Below the pieces are notes generated by a model. The model worked only from the letters and a program-made list of their open reading frames with translations, was not told where the DNA came from and searched no databases. A stretch of DNA of 64,000 nt from Rhizoctonia solani (taxonomy: Eukaryota > Basidiomycota > Agaricomycetes > Cantharellales > Ceratobasidiaceae). Position 1 is the stretch's first letter; the number at the start of each line of letters is the position of its first letter. The translations under genes were made by a program, and so were the position numbers. Location of the stretch: the NCBI RefSeq assembly GCF_016906535.1, contig NC_057376.1, positions 1,922,001 through 1,986,000 on the forward strand. Reading direction: 5' to 3'. Of this stretch, positions 1 through 12,634 are shown one piece after another.

Positions 1-1078
1 CATATACGAACATTACATAATGTAATAATGAAAATGTATTTTCATATCTCACATGGGTTGATCAAGGTGCAGCTGCTTCCTGCCACGCATGTAGTGGGCC
101 CAGTCCTGTGTATTGGTAAGCAGTTCGCCCAAATACTTCTTCAGCTTATGCTTACCAGGTCATTCCACCACATTGACCCCACACTTGAGCTTGAGCCACC
201 CCACACCTGAACTTGGGCCAGGACGTACGGCAGCAACGCAGTTGCTGGAACTATCAAAGCGAGAAGCCTCATCGTGGATATATCGAGCGGTGGAAGAGAA
301 ACTAAAGAGAGAGCAAGCCATCAACCTGGAGAACCGGCTTATATGCACAGCCGATAAACCCACAAGCTGGACGCGTGGGTTCGTTGAATCGTCGGGGGCA
401 AGGGCCTGGACAGGTGGAGAGGTACATCATAGGAGAACCGAGGTCGTTCCTTGCCAGCGCACGATGCTTGATGCACGAGTGCGGTTCCGAACGAGTAGGG
501 TGAGGACATGGATCAATTGGGCGGTCGGATCAGCCCGGGAGATGGTCATCATGTTTAAACTGACAGGAGTTACTTATAAGGAAGTCATAGAAGTGTGCCA
601 AGATTGGTGGGTGAGCTATGGCTTGCGTGGGTTGCTTACGTTCTGTGAAGGGTTTCGCTTGTACAACCAAGTCGAGACTAGAAGACTCTGGCATGACGAT
701 AAGCCCTATAGGTATAGATTTACTGGAAAGAATAACTTGATCACCCGGCTCAGAAAATGTCCTGGGGGATTACACAGATGTTCAGATTTAATCAGTGGAA
801 AGAGGGACCGGGATGAATAACGGCGGTAGGGGTTTGTTCCAGTCATTACCCCTATTTTTAGGTGTACACCCGGCGACCACCAACCCCAGCGCCTTGAGCC
901 TGATCTTTCTCAATAAGACCATACACGATAGACGATAGGAAAGGATAGCAGACCATGCAGCCACTTTGCAGCAATATACTCTTGTCGCTTATACTTGTAG
1001 ACACCGTGGTTCTCTGTAGCGAGTTCCTAGTTCCGTGAGTGGATGCTCCTTTTTTGCATGTGAGCTCCACCCAACAAC
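1..1078. other. No recognisable gene
   Basis: The longest open frame runs on the + strand at 113-820 (235 codons). It has no motif, repeat, signal peptide or membrane segment that I recognise, and its composition changes along its length. It may be a chance frame or an exon of a decayed gene continuing to the right. No RNA gene or repeat was seen. Confidence 0.4.
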
Positions 1079-1816
1079 TTGTTCGTGCCAGGCGTATTGA
1101 GTCCCAGATACGGTGCTTCAATGCTACACCGCATGCTAGGACAGTGGGTAATCTGGCTGGACATTGAAGAACAAGAAAACCTCATAACTGCATTAATCAA
1201 CTCACAAATGACCATGTGGATTATCGCAATTCGACACATCGCCGAGTCTGCACTTGCTTTAGATCTAGAACACACTTTAACGGAGATGAAAGGGGCCATT
1301 TCAGGGTTGGTTATTGCCGGGAGTACCGATCTTCGAATCGGAGCCGCAAACTTTCAAGCCGTCGTCTATGAATGGCGTAGTAGCGCGGGATCTTTCATGA
1401 TGATTCTTCAACCGTTTTTGTATCGCAGTTTCGATTCGTATTTATTGATTCCGGACAGTTGTCGGCATCTGGAGATGTTTAAATCGCCCGTTGCGTGGCT
1501 GTACATCTCCTTTCTCGCTTATACCCGGCTAAAAACGGTTTGGGATTTCGTTGGGTTTATTGGATCAATTTCTCGAGGCCTGCTTCGATGGGTACACAAG
1601 TACACAATTTCCGAGGATGGTGGAGATGGCAGAGACGTCGGGATAGGAGCCGAGGGAGATGTGGTTATTGGAGAATCGCAGTGTAACGATTCGTTGGTTA
1701 CTCCACGCTCAAGTCGGAGGATTAAAAAAGCGACGCAAAAGGACGGTCGAAAAGTCGGTTCTAAAGATAGATTATGTGCCGAATCTGTATTAGAGGGTGG
1801 CACATGTGGCGTATAA
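1079..1816 (+). CDS. Hypothetical protein, possibly a gene fragment
   Basis: An open frame of 245 codons. The first half is helical and moderately hydrophobic, with a segment rich in Trp, Leu and Ile around residues 125-165 that could contact a membrane. The C-terminal 80 residues are charged and rich in Ser, Arg and Lys. The track start is not an ATG; an in-frame ATG lies about 14 codons downstream. I recognise no family. The general look (helical body, basic tail) recalls the C-terminal parts of the large DUF6535 membrane proteins of these fungi, one of which lies at the other end of the window, but there is no diagnostic motif. It could equally be a remnant. Confidence 0.3.
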   Translation: MFVPGVLSPRYGASMLHRMLGQWVIWLDIEEQENLITALINSQMTMWIIAIRHIAESALALDLEHTLTEMKGAISGLVIAGSTDLRIGAANFQAVVYEWRSSAGSFMMILQPFLYRSFDSYLLIPDSCRHLEMFKSPVAWLYISFLAYTRLKTVWDFVGFIGSISRGLLRWVHKYTISEDGGDGRDVGIGAEGDVVIGESQCNDSLVTPRSSRRIKKATQKDGRKVGSKDRLCAESVLEGGTCGV

Positions 1817-1978
1817 CACAGTGTGGGTTTAGCAAAGCGTGTATGGCAAACTGACAAACATACTTGGACGTGAGTGAAGGCATAAGCAATGTAGCCAGAG
1901 TGGGAAGAAGCGCGTCGATCAGTTTGAGGAAGACAATGGGGGCTGAAGCGGCGTTAATCACGTGATAGTATTGATTAA

Positions 1979-4900
1979 ATGGACCCTGAATACCTCCACG
2001 CGGTCAAGCTCGATAGACAGTCAAGTAACACGAACGACGATGGCCCAAATGCATCGACAGGCCATTAGTACGCAAATCACCCATACCTGGGGACAAGACC
2101 CCGGTGAGGCAGCTGGAGATAGCTCTGTGATAGCGCCATGGCTCGACGACAATCCAGACATTACGGCTTCCCTGGAGCCAGTGCGTTGTTAATAATGTAT
2201 TATATATTATATATTATCATTGACACTAACACACTTCTTACAGCCCTCGCCCCCGGCTACGAAGCGCAGCTTCCTGAGCTCGATGTCATCGCTTCATGGG
2301 TCATCGCGACAAATGCAACATCAGCCGAGCATCAGCTCAATCTCCTTGTTCAAGGTCGCAAGGCCTAATGACCCCCTGGGACCGGCTCTTGCGGCCGATT
2401 CCACACTTGCCCCACCTCCTCCTATGGGCTATGGCGAACCTGGTCCAAGTTCTTCTGCGAATAAAAAGTCCAAGGGAATTCTCAGCCGGCTGAAGCGCAA
2501 GGCAAGCAAGGCCAATGTGCGTCCCGGCTCTTCAGGTATGGATGACGGTACGTCTGGATGTCTGTAACCTCAAATTAGGTTCATTGACATTTTTTCCAAG
2601 CCATGGATGCATTTCCTTGGGCGCAGTCGAATTTGACTCTTGCTGGCTCATCTGCTTCGGCCTCGACTGTTCTCCCCCCTTCCCCTACTACTATGACTGG
2701 TGGCCAAAAGAAGTCTCGGAAAACATCTCGTGCTCGTGCACCACCCCAGCCAGTATCCGAATTTACCCTTGATACCAATCTTGACGAGATGGAAGGTATC
2801 ATCGCACGACCGACTCCTAATCAACAGCAATACAAACAGCCACCATGGCGCGATGATGTTCAGATGGCTCGCATATTGGGGGTGCTACAATTATTGGGAG
2901 AACAGGCATGCCTGGCGTACAGAGCCCAACGGCCGCATTTTTCACGGACCCGTTTTCCAATGCCCTCTTCCCTTCAACGCCTTCCACAGGTGGGGTACCG
3001 AAACCCCTTCCGGAACCTCCGCTACAAGTAAATGGGCATAGACCGGGATCTCCCACCGCTGGTGTTGGTCCTACAAATGGTATGTTCATCATGAAATACC
3101 GGGTAGATTGATACTGATCGAAGCGATTGAATAACAATCAATCAACCATCCCTCGTTCCACTCGGCTTCTTTTCATTCATCCGATGAATCCCCTTCCTCT
3201 GGTCTCCGCGCACACTCCCGGCATTTTTGTTCATTTATTCCTCCCAATCCTCAAACGCACCCTTGCTCAGTCCGAAACATCCCCTCTCCACCTCTTCCTC
3301 GGTCCGACTGGGCTGCGCCGGAGTCGTGGGCTGTCGATGGCACCGGCCCCCGAGAAGATGACTATAGCTCTGATTCGGATGATGCCCTCCCGGCGGTTGG
3401 CGGTGTGACCCCTGGCCGAGCTGATAGCCTTGGCGCTGGGAGCATCAACAGATACGGGTACGGAAGGCCACCTGGCAGCGGGGGTGGAGTAGGCATGCCT
3501 TCTAGCGTTGGTTCATCGGGCATAATCAACGGGGGCGGAACAAGGTCGGATAGAAGGCTCAATAGTGCTGGGAGCATGAGGACGTACGGATCTGTGGCCA
3601 CAACTGTGCCAGGAACGGGAGTGACCGGTGTTAGCAAGGGTACAAATGATGTTAAAGTGCAAAGTAGTAGCGTGAGTACGTTCATCTTCTTGTTGCACTT
3701 TGTCGTTGAGGTGCCCGGCAGTACAACCTCCGAATTTATCGTACCGATGGGACCTATCACGTCGCTTCATGCCCCATAACGGCCACTGTAGGGAGATGAA
3801 CCATGTACTCGCCAAGAAGCTTAATATACCACGCGAGTCACATAGGTTATACGTGTGGGAACGTAATCGAGGTGCGAGTCGACTTTTTTAATACTGATCG
3901 TTGGCTAAATATGAATTACTTTCAGAAAGGGCCTTGGGCAACATCGAGAAACCAGCGCTTATTATGCGCCGTCGTCTTGAACAAGCTGGCTATGACGAAA
4001 TGGATCAACTGGAGATAATTGGCGGGGAGGACCTTCGGTTTCTGCTCCGCTTTATATTCCGATCTGTCAACTTGGGTGGCCCAGGTATCGATGAAGAGGA
4101 GCTATCGTTTGATAATTTCGAGCGGGTTGACCTCACTGGCCGTGGACTTCAGACTGTGCCCATCCTCCTCCATCGCCACGCGAGTACGATCACGTTCCTG
4201 AATCTCAGCAAGAACCCGCTTGTCGATCTTCCTCTGGATTTCATTCAGGGCTGCGATGAATTGCGGGAGCTACGTTTATCCACTTGTGCTCTGAAACGGA
4301 TCCCCGCTAGCGTACAACATTCGACAAGTCTGCATTGGCTCGATTTGAGCTGTAATCGTATAGTCGATCTAGAGAATGCAGGACTGGACAAGATTCCCGA
4401 TTTACGCACGATCAAGCTACAGAACAACAGGCTTACGACCCTCCCCGAATACTTTGCGCGCCTAATACGATGCGATACTTGAACATATCGAATAATAAAC
4501 TGGAGGCTGTTCCCCCCGTGTTGTGTGCTATGCGTAGCCTGGTCGACCTCGACATGTCATTCAATTCGATCAGCATTCTCCCGCCCGAAATTAGCCAATT
4601 ATCGTCCTTGGAGCGATTGGTCATTGTGGGGAACCAGATTACGGGGTTCCCAGCCAATATCTCCGTGCTCAAGAAACTCAAATGGGTCGACTGCCGACGC
4701 AACTCGATCGCTGACCTTAGCGCTATTGCCAAAATCCCGAGCCTCGTCACGCTTCGGGCCGATCACAACTCCTTTTTAGTATTAGATTTGGATATTGGGA
4801 CTTCCCTCGCCACTCTCGAGGCCAGCTGCAACTCGATCACACGGTTCACATTGCCCATACCTAATCCCGATCAACCCCGCTTGAGGCCGTATGCTATCAC

Positions 4901-7900
4901 TCAGCTTGACCTTAGCCACGGAAAGTTATCCAGTTTGGACGATGCGGTGCTTGGTCAACTTGTTCAACTTACACATTTACGACTCGACTATAACAAGTTC
5001 AAGACGCTTCCTCAGTCGCTTGGGACTCTCACCAATCTCACCTCTTGAGCTGCACCAATAACGATCTAGGTGGATTGCCCGACTCGATTGGAGCGCTTCA
5101 AAAGCTGAAGAAGTTGATTGTACGGAATAATAATATCAAGGAAATGCCCGTTGGGATCTGGTACTGCGAACTACTCGAAGAATCAATTGCAGCTCGAACC
5201 TGTTACAAGTTTGGCCTGATCCTCCCGTGCCGAATAGTAACGGCGAACGAAAGGGAAGCGGAGCAGGCTTATCGGACGGCGTCAGCACCCCAACGCTCGT
5301 TCAGAACCAAATCGATATCGGCCGAGCGTCGGCGGTTGCGCGACCCCTACCACTGGCGCTTTCTCTACAGCGACTGCTGCTCGCCGACAACCAGCTCCTG
5401 GACGATGTGTTCCATCCCTTGGCGGTCTTGCGCGATCTACGGGTCTTGAACCTGTCGTTCAATCAGATATCCGAAATGCCCTCGTTAAAGCTGCAGACGT
5501 TTGCTCAACTGGAGGAGTTGTATCTTAGCGGAAACAGGCTGACGAGTTTCCCGGCTGATGATTTGGAACGACTCGTGAAGCTGAACGTTTTATTCCTGAA
5601 CGTGAATCGGTTGCAGACGCTGCCGGCCGAGCTGAGAAGAATTGCCAAGCTTACGTCGCTCGACGTCGGTAGTAACGTGCTCAAGTATAATATGGCCAAC
5701 TTTCCGTTTGACTGGAATTGGTGAGTCGTATCTCGTGCTCTTTGACTCATCATACACTAAACCTAGGAGCTTATCAGGACCTTTAACCGCGAACTACGGT
5801 ACCTTAACCTTTCGGGTAACAAGCGCCTTGTTGTCAAGCCTTTGGACCAAGAAAAGACATCTGTGCGACCAGGGGACAAGTCGGACAAACAAGAGAACGA
5901 CTTTTCGGTCCTCCGCGATATCCGCGTTCTTGGCCTCATTGACGCCACCGTGATGGTACCATCCGTCCCCGACGAATCCGATGATCGTCGCGTGCGTACC
6001 TCCTTATCCGAGGTCAACGGGATGGCGTACGGTATTGCAGACACGCTTGGAAAACTCGAGCACTTGAATATGTTCGATCTTGCGGTGCCCAGTTTCAGAG
6101 GGCGGGACGACGAGTGTTTGTTCGGAATGTTCGGGAGGGCAGCCCCTGTGCCAAACAGTAACCGACTTGCAAAGTACTTGCACGAGAATTTCAGTCAGAC
6201 GTTGATAGCCACTCTCAAGAGTCTCAAACAAGACCGAGGAGAGGAAGTCCCCGATGCCCTTCGCCGCACTTTCCTATCGCTCAACAAAACTCTTTATGAT
6301 CACCTCTTGCCATCTGCGGCCCCAGCCCGAAAGATAGCCAAGCGTCAACTATCGCCGGGGCCAAGGTCCTCGATCCAGCAAGTCTCAAGGCGAGCGCCTC
6401 CGCCTGTGTGGTGTACGTCGTGGATAAAACAATGTTTGTCGCAAACGTCGGATCGTCGTTGGCGGTAATATCGCGTAACGGTACTCCCTATGATCTATCC
6501 TACAAGCACGACCCGTTCGACCGTACCGAGACGACGCGCATTCGAGCGGCCGAGGGCTGGGTTTCTCCTAAAGGTCTAGTCAACGACGAAATTGACTGCG
6601 ATGAGTCGCGCGCGTTTGGTGTATATCACCTCTTACCCACCATCAATGCCCGCCCGGATGTCAAACATGGCAGCTCACCGACCAGGATGAATTCGTTATT
6701 ATAGGTAATCGTGGACTCTGGGATTATATGGACGCTCAAACAGCAGTCGATATGTTCGTGCATCCCGAGCTCGTCGCGAGGAGCCGTTGATATCCGCACA
6801 GACGCTCCGTGATCATGCAATAGGCTATGGGGCAGAAGGAAACACGATGGTCATGGTGATCTCCGTATCGGACAAATTGTATCCAAGACCATCGATCCCG
6901 CAGCTGAGACTCAAGCTATGCTCGCGCTCCGCCGGGTGGCTCAGCCACGCCGCAATGATCTGGTTTCGGATCGTACCCTCAATAGGCTCGGCCCGGAAGT
7001 CGCTCCCCCGATCGGCAGTATCGCCCTCGTGTTCACTGATATTCGCAATTCCACCAGCCTGTGGGAGAAGAACCCGGTATGAGTGCCGCTATGCGGACTC
7101 ACAACAGCTTGCTACGACGCGAATTACGCAACTGCGGAGGATACGAGTGCAAACTGAAGGTGATGCGTTTATGGTTTCATTCCAGAGCGCACCGGCAGCG
7201 ATGCTCTGGTGTTTCAAGGTTCAAATCGGGCTCTGTAATGCCGACTGGCCCATCGAAATCCTTGAGTCTGAGGATGGCAAGGAGATTAGATCTCCTGAAG
7301 GGGATCTCCTCGCTCGTGGACTCTCGGTTCGTATGGGTATTCACTGGGGTGCACCCGTCTGCGAGGAGTCCTATTACCGGGCGCATGGACTACTTTGGTC
7401 CTATGGTTAATCGTTCCGCCAGAGTCAGTGCCACCGCCAATGGGCGGCGAGATCATGGTCAGCGCAGATGCATTGAAGGAGATCACCCCGTGGCTACAGA
7501 ACACCGACGTACAAGGAGACGGCGACGACGAAAATCTGAATTCATGTGGGCTGTCAAACAGTTGAACTCCTCGATCCAGTTATCACGAGGTAGGAGAGCG
7601 AAGACTCAAGGGGTTGGAAGTTCCCGAGATTCTTTCATCTGTCCTACCTCGAGATCTAGAAGGAAGACTGAAACTCTCCCAACCAAATAACACCCCAGCC
7701 GCTGCGTCTCGAGTACAGTTCAGCGTGGACAGATCCGACAGCTAGGGATGCTGTGTGCCCGTCTCGAAGCATTGTCAAGTGGTCGAGTACTGCGTGATAT
7801 TGCTCTACGAACCAACTCCTCAGCACCAAATGTGATGCATGCGAACCCAGCGTTGCTGATGCCGGATATCCGTAAAGAAGCTTCTGATGAGGACTTGTTG

Positions 7901-8074
7901 ACTATTCTTGATTCTCTGTCTTTGCGCATTGAAAATGCTCTGGGTACCATACATCGTCATCAAGTCAGTGGATACGATGGCGTTCTCTCTCAGCTCGCCG
8001 AGGCTATCCGGCTGAATCCGGAGATGATCGTTCAGGCCTTGGCGATGTACCAGGGGGTGATGGGGATGCGATAG
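1979..8074 (+). CDS. CYR1: Adenylate cyclase (RA, LRR, PP2C, cyclase), with many frameshifts
   Basis: Makes cAMP from ATP at the plasma membrane downstream of Ras and G-alpha. Domain order matches fungal adenylate cyclases. A Ser/Pro-rich N-terminus includes an FTLDTNLDEMEG motif (about 2760-2800) and WAAPESWAV (about 3315). Then come a Ras-associating domain (3722-4060), about 20 leucine-rich repeats (4100-5705), a PP2C-like domain with KHDPFDR and GWVSPKGLVNDEID (5960-6860), and the class III cyclase (7030-7560) with FTDIRNST and TEGDAF, which carry the metal aspartates, and MDYFGPMVNRSAR. A conserved tail ends at the stop at 8072. Introns I can place: 2180-2242, about 2548-2600, 3672-3721, 3872-3925 and 5721-5777. 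The frame breaks at least 12 times, nearly always by one base in a short run (for example near 3792, 4472, 5044, 5184, 6357, 6665, 6877, 7074, 7155, 7434, 7735), and there is a possible in-frame TGA at 7563. The motifs themselves are conserved. The start at 1979 is a guess; the family identity is secure. Confidence 0.9.
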
Positions 8075-8505
8075 ATTCGATTATGTTATTTTCACCGGTG
8101 GTTCCACTTGATGATCTGATTCTTGTATGTATATTATTTGTATTTTACTAAATAGGCCAATTCCGCCCGGTTGTGTCATGCTATCACCAGGAAGGTACCC
8201 ATTGCGGCCGAGTATCCAAGGCGAGTGCCTCTGTCGCTAGCTCGGTTTAGACTATGCCGATCCATCCCCGTGGCGCTGGGGCTCGCGTGTTGCAAGTGGG
8301 GCGCAGCGGCCTTTCATTTGACTCGCAGGACATAGATGAACACGTCTATCCTTCCCTCTTTCCCTCATCGACCGAGAGCCGGACGCTAGTCGTCGCTCCC
8401 TATGCCACTAAAAGAACACTCATAACTCAAGACTGGGTCTTGATACACTCATTTGATCTTTCAACTTTGTCTTCTTGCTTTCGACTAGACCGGTACTAGG
8501 CAGCT
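8075..8505. other. Intergenic
   Basis: Between the cyclase stop and the RGS-domain gene. An open frame at 8254-8499 (81 codons) has no recognisable features and is probably leader or promoter DNA of the next gene. Confidence 0.5.
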
Positions 8506-10299
8506 ATGGAACCATTCAAATTTAGGTCTAAAAAGGCTCATAGACCTCCTGCATACGAGTACTCCTGGATCTCGTCCCTTCGCGCTCTTCCAAAGCGCTT
8601 GTTTTCACCTCCTGCTGCTGAAGGCCGACGTGATCGTCGCTCGTGCCGAAGTGAGTGCACCAGCGACTATCGGACTTTGCGCTACTAATCAAACCTGTTC
8701 CCGCAAAAGTCGTACCTATATTCGAGTAGCATTGGAAGATATTCTGGATGGGAAACACCTTCCTCCTCTAAGCCTCAAGGACTTTGAGGAATATTTGCTA
8801 TTTGAAGAACGTTCTGCTGAAAATTTGTAAGTGTACTTGTCAACCATTGAAGACTCCTGATTGACCGTTGAATTAGATATTTCATATTATGGTTAAGAGA
8901 GTATGTCTCAATAGGCTGAATTGAGACTCATTACTAAGGCATATCATTCGATTGCACCAAACTACAGATATACAAAACGACATCGTGCATGGTTTGCAAC
9001 TGCAACTATGAAATCCCGATCGCTGGCACTGTCCTTCACTCGAGCCAAGTCGACATTCTTCTCCCATTCATCACCACACGAGCTCAATTTGGCCTCTATC
9101 TTGATCTCTAACTTTCTAGTTGCCGCGGAGGGACAACCTCATCCTCATCCCTCGGTGTTTGGGAAGATTCAATGCGATGTGGAGCACATGTTACAGGAGT
9201 CGCTTCTCCGGTTTGTTGCTGCCCGTACACACAACGCTGGAAAACAACGAGTGTGGTGCGCCCTCATTGGTGGTGTCGGAACTGCATTGGTTTCTTTGGT
9301 CCCTATCCTAGTCTCTATCTTAGGACATAGATCTCGGGCCTTGCGTCTTGCAGCACTTCCAATTCTATGGATAGGTGCAACCATCTTCTTGAGCTCTATA
9401 CACGGGATTTGCTTCATTATCTACCTCCTTGGAGACGCTCGACAGTTGTACCCGTTTGAGCTGGCTCAGCCTCCGATCTCCTCGCCTCGCCCTATTGACA
9501 ACAATCCTCCTCAGCATATACCGCCCTCTATATCGGGATTCGCGCTGGGCCACGCATACACCAGCTCAACATCGGGAAATGAACTTTTTGGAATAGGAGA
9601 AAAGTCACGCCCGATCCTTGGGCTTTCCATGTCCAATAATATGCCGTCCCCTCTGACGCCTACCGATATCCATATATCGTCACCATTCCCAGAATCTCCC
9701 ATCGATGTTCCCACAGACTTGACCTCTCCGCCGCGTGTACATCGTGCTCGTAATTTCTCGACCTCAGGTGCTTCAGTATCAAGCATTCCAACAATACCAC
9801 CTTATTCTCCCGCCCTATCAAGCCCGTTTGATACAGCACCATTCATCACTCCATGGGATCCGCACGTATGGAAACCTAGTCAGCCACAGGATATAAAAGG
9901 GGGTTCATGGCAAGATGGTGTCCAGGCTACAATAAAGTCCTCGCATTCCTTCGATTTTGATGATCTGCCTGGCCGACGTCGGGTTATGCCCCCACAACGT
10001 TCGACTTCGTTAAAGATACTTCGTTAAAGATACCAGCTGAACTCCCAGGGTCCCGCTTTCGCCGTGTGATCGCTCGTTTTTCTCATAGACATGGATCAAA
10101 GAATTCGACTCCGTTCATTGCTCCCCTTACTCGCATATGGAGTCCAGTTGTCACCCGTGCTCAGTGGGAAATCGTAATGCGGAGTGCTGCGTTTGCACTT
10201 GTATTCGCAGCCGTTATCACCGGGACCGTGCTTGCTATTCCAACTCATTCTATGCCTGGTCAGTCCTGGTATGACCAGTATCGGGACCTGGCGGTTTAA
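8506..10299 (+). CDS. RGS-domain membrane protein, Rax1-like (broken)
   Basis: Likely a regulator-of-G-protein-signalling membrane protein. The segment LPPLSLKDFEEYLLFEERS (about 8758-8815) followed by FILWLREY (about 8881-8903, after an intron beginning at 8829) is the start of an RGS box as found in fungal Rax1-like proteins. It is followed by a helical part, a hydrophobic pair (about 9255-9430) that looks like two membrane helices, a long Ser/Pro-rich loop (9450-9990) and a final membrane helix (10180-10245). Probable introns are 8651-8709 and one from 8829 to about 8878. The frame is broken near 8640, again near 8905, and by a 14-bp tandem duplication at 10006-10033 that gives a stop at 10025; without it the frame runs on to 10299. 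The ATG at 8506 is the first in a plausible frame. The RGS assignment rests on pattern recognition only. Confidence 0.65.
10006..10033 (+). repeat. 14-bp tandem duplication causing a stop
   Basis: TTCGTTAAAGATAC occurs twice head to tail (10006-10019 and 10020-10033). The second copy shifts the frame of the RGS-domain gene and creates TAA at 10025. With one copy, the frame continues into the C-terminal membrane helix. Confidence 0.95.
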
Positions 10300-10835
10300 T
10301 GAATAAGACAAGACATATGACTGTACTCGCTCCTTGGGTTGTACAAGGTACAGGAGCTCCTCATATCTCTTTAGATCATGGACACGGACATATTACCCGA
10401 TGATTATTTTTTAAAGGACTTGATTATGGACGGTACCATCTTTCGTTCTTTTCGGAATCGTTGTATCAATTTCTATAGTTGGTTTTCTTGCTTCTGTCCT
10501 TTTTTATTCCAATTTTATTGAACATACGAGTGCTTTAGCGTGTATCAATCCATGTAGATATGATAGTTAAGGTGATACTTCGTAACTAAAGCATGCAGCC
10601 TGTGACAATATCTGTTTGGGGCGTATGGCGCGCGGCTACCTCCTATCATTCCGGAAGTGGACGTTGTAGATCTGGACTCGATCAAGTATATCTAAGCATT
10701 CTTACGCTGGTGTCATTAATTAAAACCTAATTAAGCAGAGACAGAACCCGAGAATCACGTGAGTTTGTAAGCGCACACGAAACCACAATACCTACGCCGT
10801 AACCCAACGTCACTTTACTTATCATCCGTCATAAT
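10300..10835. other. Intergenic
   Basis: AT-rich spacer with short T runs around 10498-10512 and an AATTA-rich stretch around 10715-10735. No gene or larger repeat seen. The last 100 bp probably hold the promoter of the F-box gene. Confidence 0.5.
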
Positions 10836-12634
10836 TTGTCGTATATCCTTCTTATGACGAAAAGACTCGAACAGGCCAGTTCTCGACTTGGCTCAGCCCT
10901 GGATGAATACCTCGATGCATGTATCTCAGTTCATCTGCCCTTGGATAGAGGCAACAAGGCTCAGAACTTTCGCCGCTCTGTTGAAAGCGAGTGGTACCGC
11001 ACGGTGACTCATCGGGAAAAAATAGAAAGAGCTCAAGAGGCTGTTGGCACGGCTATGAAATATACGGTCAACCGGGGGGTCACAGCCATCAAGGATCTTC
11101 CTCCCGAAATTATTACTCATATTCCAGCTAGTTGTCGCCGGTCAACCCTGTCTGGCCAATCGCTCCAGCACATCGTATGAACTAACAATAAAATATCCCC
11201 AATATCCTGACTGCTTATCTCATATCTGTTCTTCCTGGCGTCGCATTGCTATGAATTCACCCGTGCTGTGGTCCCACATCGATATAGCATTGGATCACTC
11301 TCTGAACCCTAACCTCTTTAAGCGTGCAAACGCCTACGCACGGCGGGTGGGCCTATATCCTGTATCCATCACATAGCCAACGCGAAATCGATCCGAGAAC
11401 AAGAGAGACACTCCCTTCGGCAAACAGTCACCGACCCCGTCCTATACGAAGCTTGGGGAGATTGGGAAGACTTGCAGGAGTTCAAGTTTCTTACCGAATT
11501 GACGAGAATCAAATCCTTAGAAATTGATCTATGTCTTCTGGATGGACTCCGTGATTGCCACTTCTCTATGCTTGAATATTTCTTAGCCCGTTGCGAGCCA
11601 GGGACACTCAATATACCACGCGAGTTTCGGCCACCACTAGACTCCCGCCCGCCGGAGGATCGTTTATTGAACCTGCCAACGCACCGCGCACTATCAAGGG
11701 CGCTTTGCTTTGCTTACCCAGTCGTCATTTCGAATCCATCTGGCTCGGTACTTCTAGTATTAGAATAAATGGACTATGCCCACATTGGACAAGCAAGGCG
11801 TACCATGGGCTTGTGGAGCTCTACCTCGATTTGGGAATGCCTAAATTACCGAGGCGCAGCTAGTTAACATGCTAAAATCCAGCCCAGAATTACGGATCCT
11901 CACATTAATGCAGATATCACTCACCCATCTCCCTACGGCGCGTCGATTACTCCGATATTTCTCAACGAACTGGAACAGTTAACTGTGATACAGCTTTGGC
12001 CGATGACCCTAACAATAAGCTACAAGACCCCAGTAATTTTGTGCGATGGATAGCCCCAGGACAAAAACCGTTCAAATTAACGTTCGGTAGTACTTTGGAG
12101 GAATTTCCACGATTTTGTGCTCGGTCAAGTATTACCCAACTACATATCGAAACATGGGTTGATAACATACTGTGCGAGATAATTCGTCAATGTCCTGCGC
12201 TCAAGATTCTGATTCTCAGCGCGTTTGATTTTGGAGACCCCGAATTACACCTAATATTGCCTCCTGTTGATGCGGCCTCTGGCGATAGCCAACGCTCGAC
12301 ATCAACAACTCACATCGATCATTTATACCTGCTCGATTTTGAAGAGCTGAAATTCGACGATATTCTCGCGACTATCCAGCAGTACTCGGTTCAAAGCCTT
12401 ACAATATGGAAGGGCGGGCTCACGTATCGCACAGATGAAGGGATGAAGACAAGCAAACATGCTCGGGAGATCAGGGCCAAGCTTTCCGTGATACCTTCAA
12501 ATCAATGCATTGTCGAATATTTTCCGGGGAGCACACCTTGCCCTCTTTTTGGCGACTTTAATTGGGTCAGCCGAGTTATTGATTATGGATACAGCCTAGA
12601 TATTATAGACAGCGACGTTTTCTCGCAAAATTAG
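10836..12634 (+). CDS. F-box protein (frameshifted)
   Basis: Probable substrate-recognition subunit of an SCF ubiquitin ligase. The N-terminal part has a coiled-coil-like helix (about residues 30-85), then IKDLPPEIITHI, the start of a fungal F-box-like domain (about 11085-11125). After the box the frame is lost; recognisable continuation (CSSWRRIA, SPVLWSHIDIALD) appears at 11220-11300. Beyond that are leucine-rich, LRR-like stretches in alternating frames up to a long intact C-terminal frame at 11996-12634. Such genes are abundant in agaricomycetes and often decayed. At least four frame changes lie between 11120 and 12000; some could be introns I could not place. The target protein cannot be inferred. 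Confidence 0.65.

Noticed and set aside
2190..2220. TATTATATATT repeat as a possible promoter
   Set aside because: It lies inside a good GT-AG intron (2180-2242) of the cyclase gene.
3901..7690. Reading the cyclase locus as several separate small genes (LRR, phosphatase, cyclase)
   Set aside because: Domain order, continuous homology and single-base breaks show one gene.
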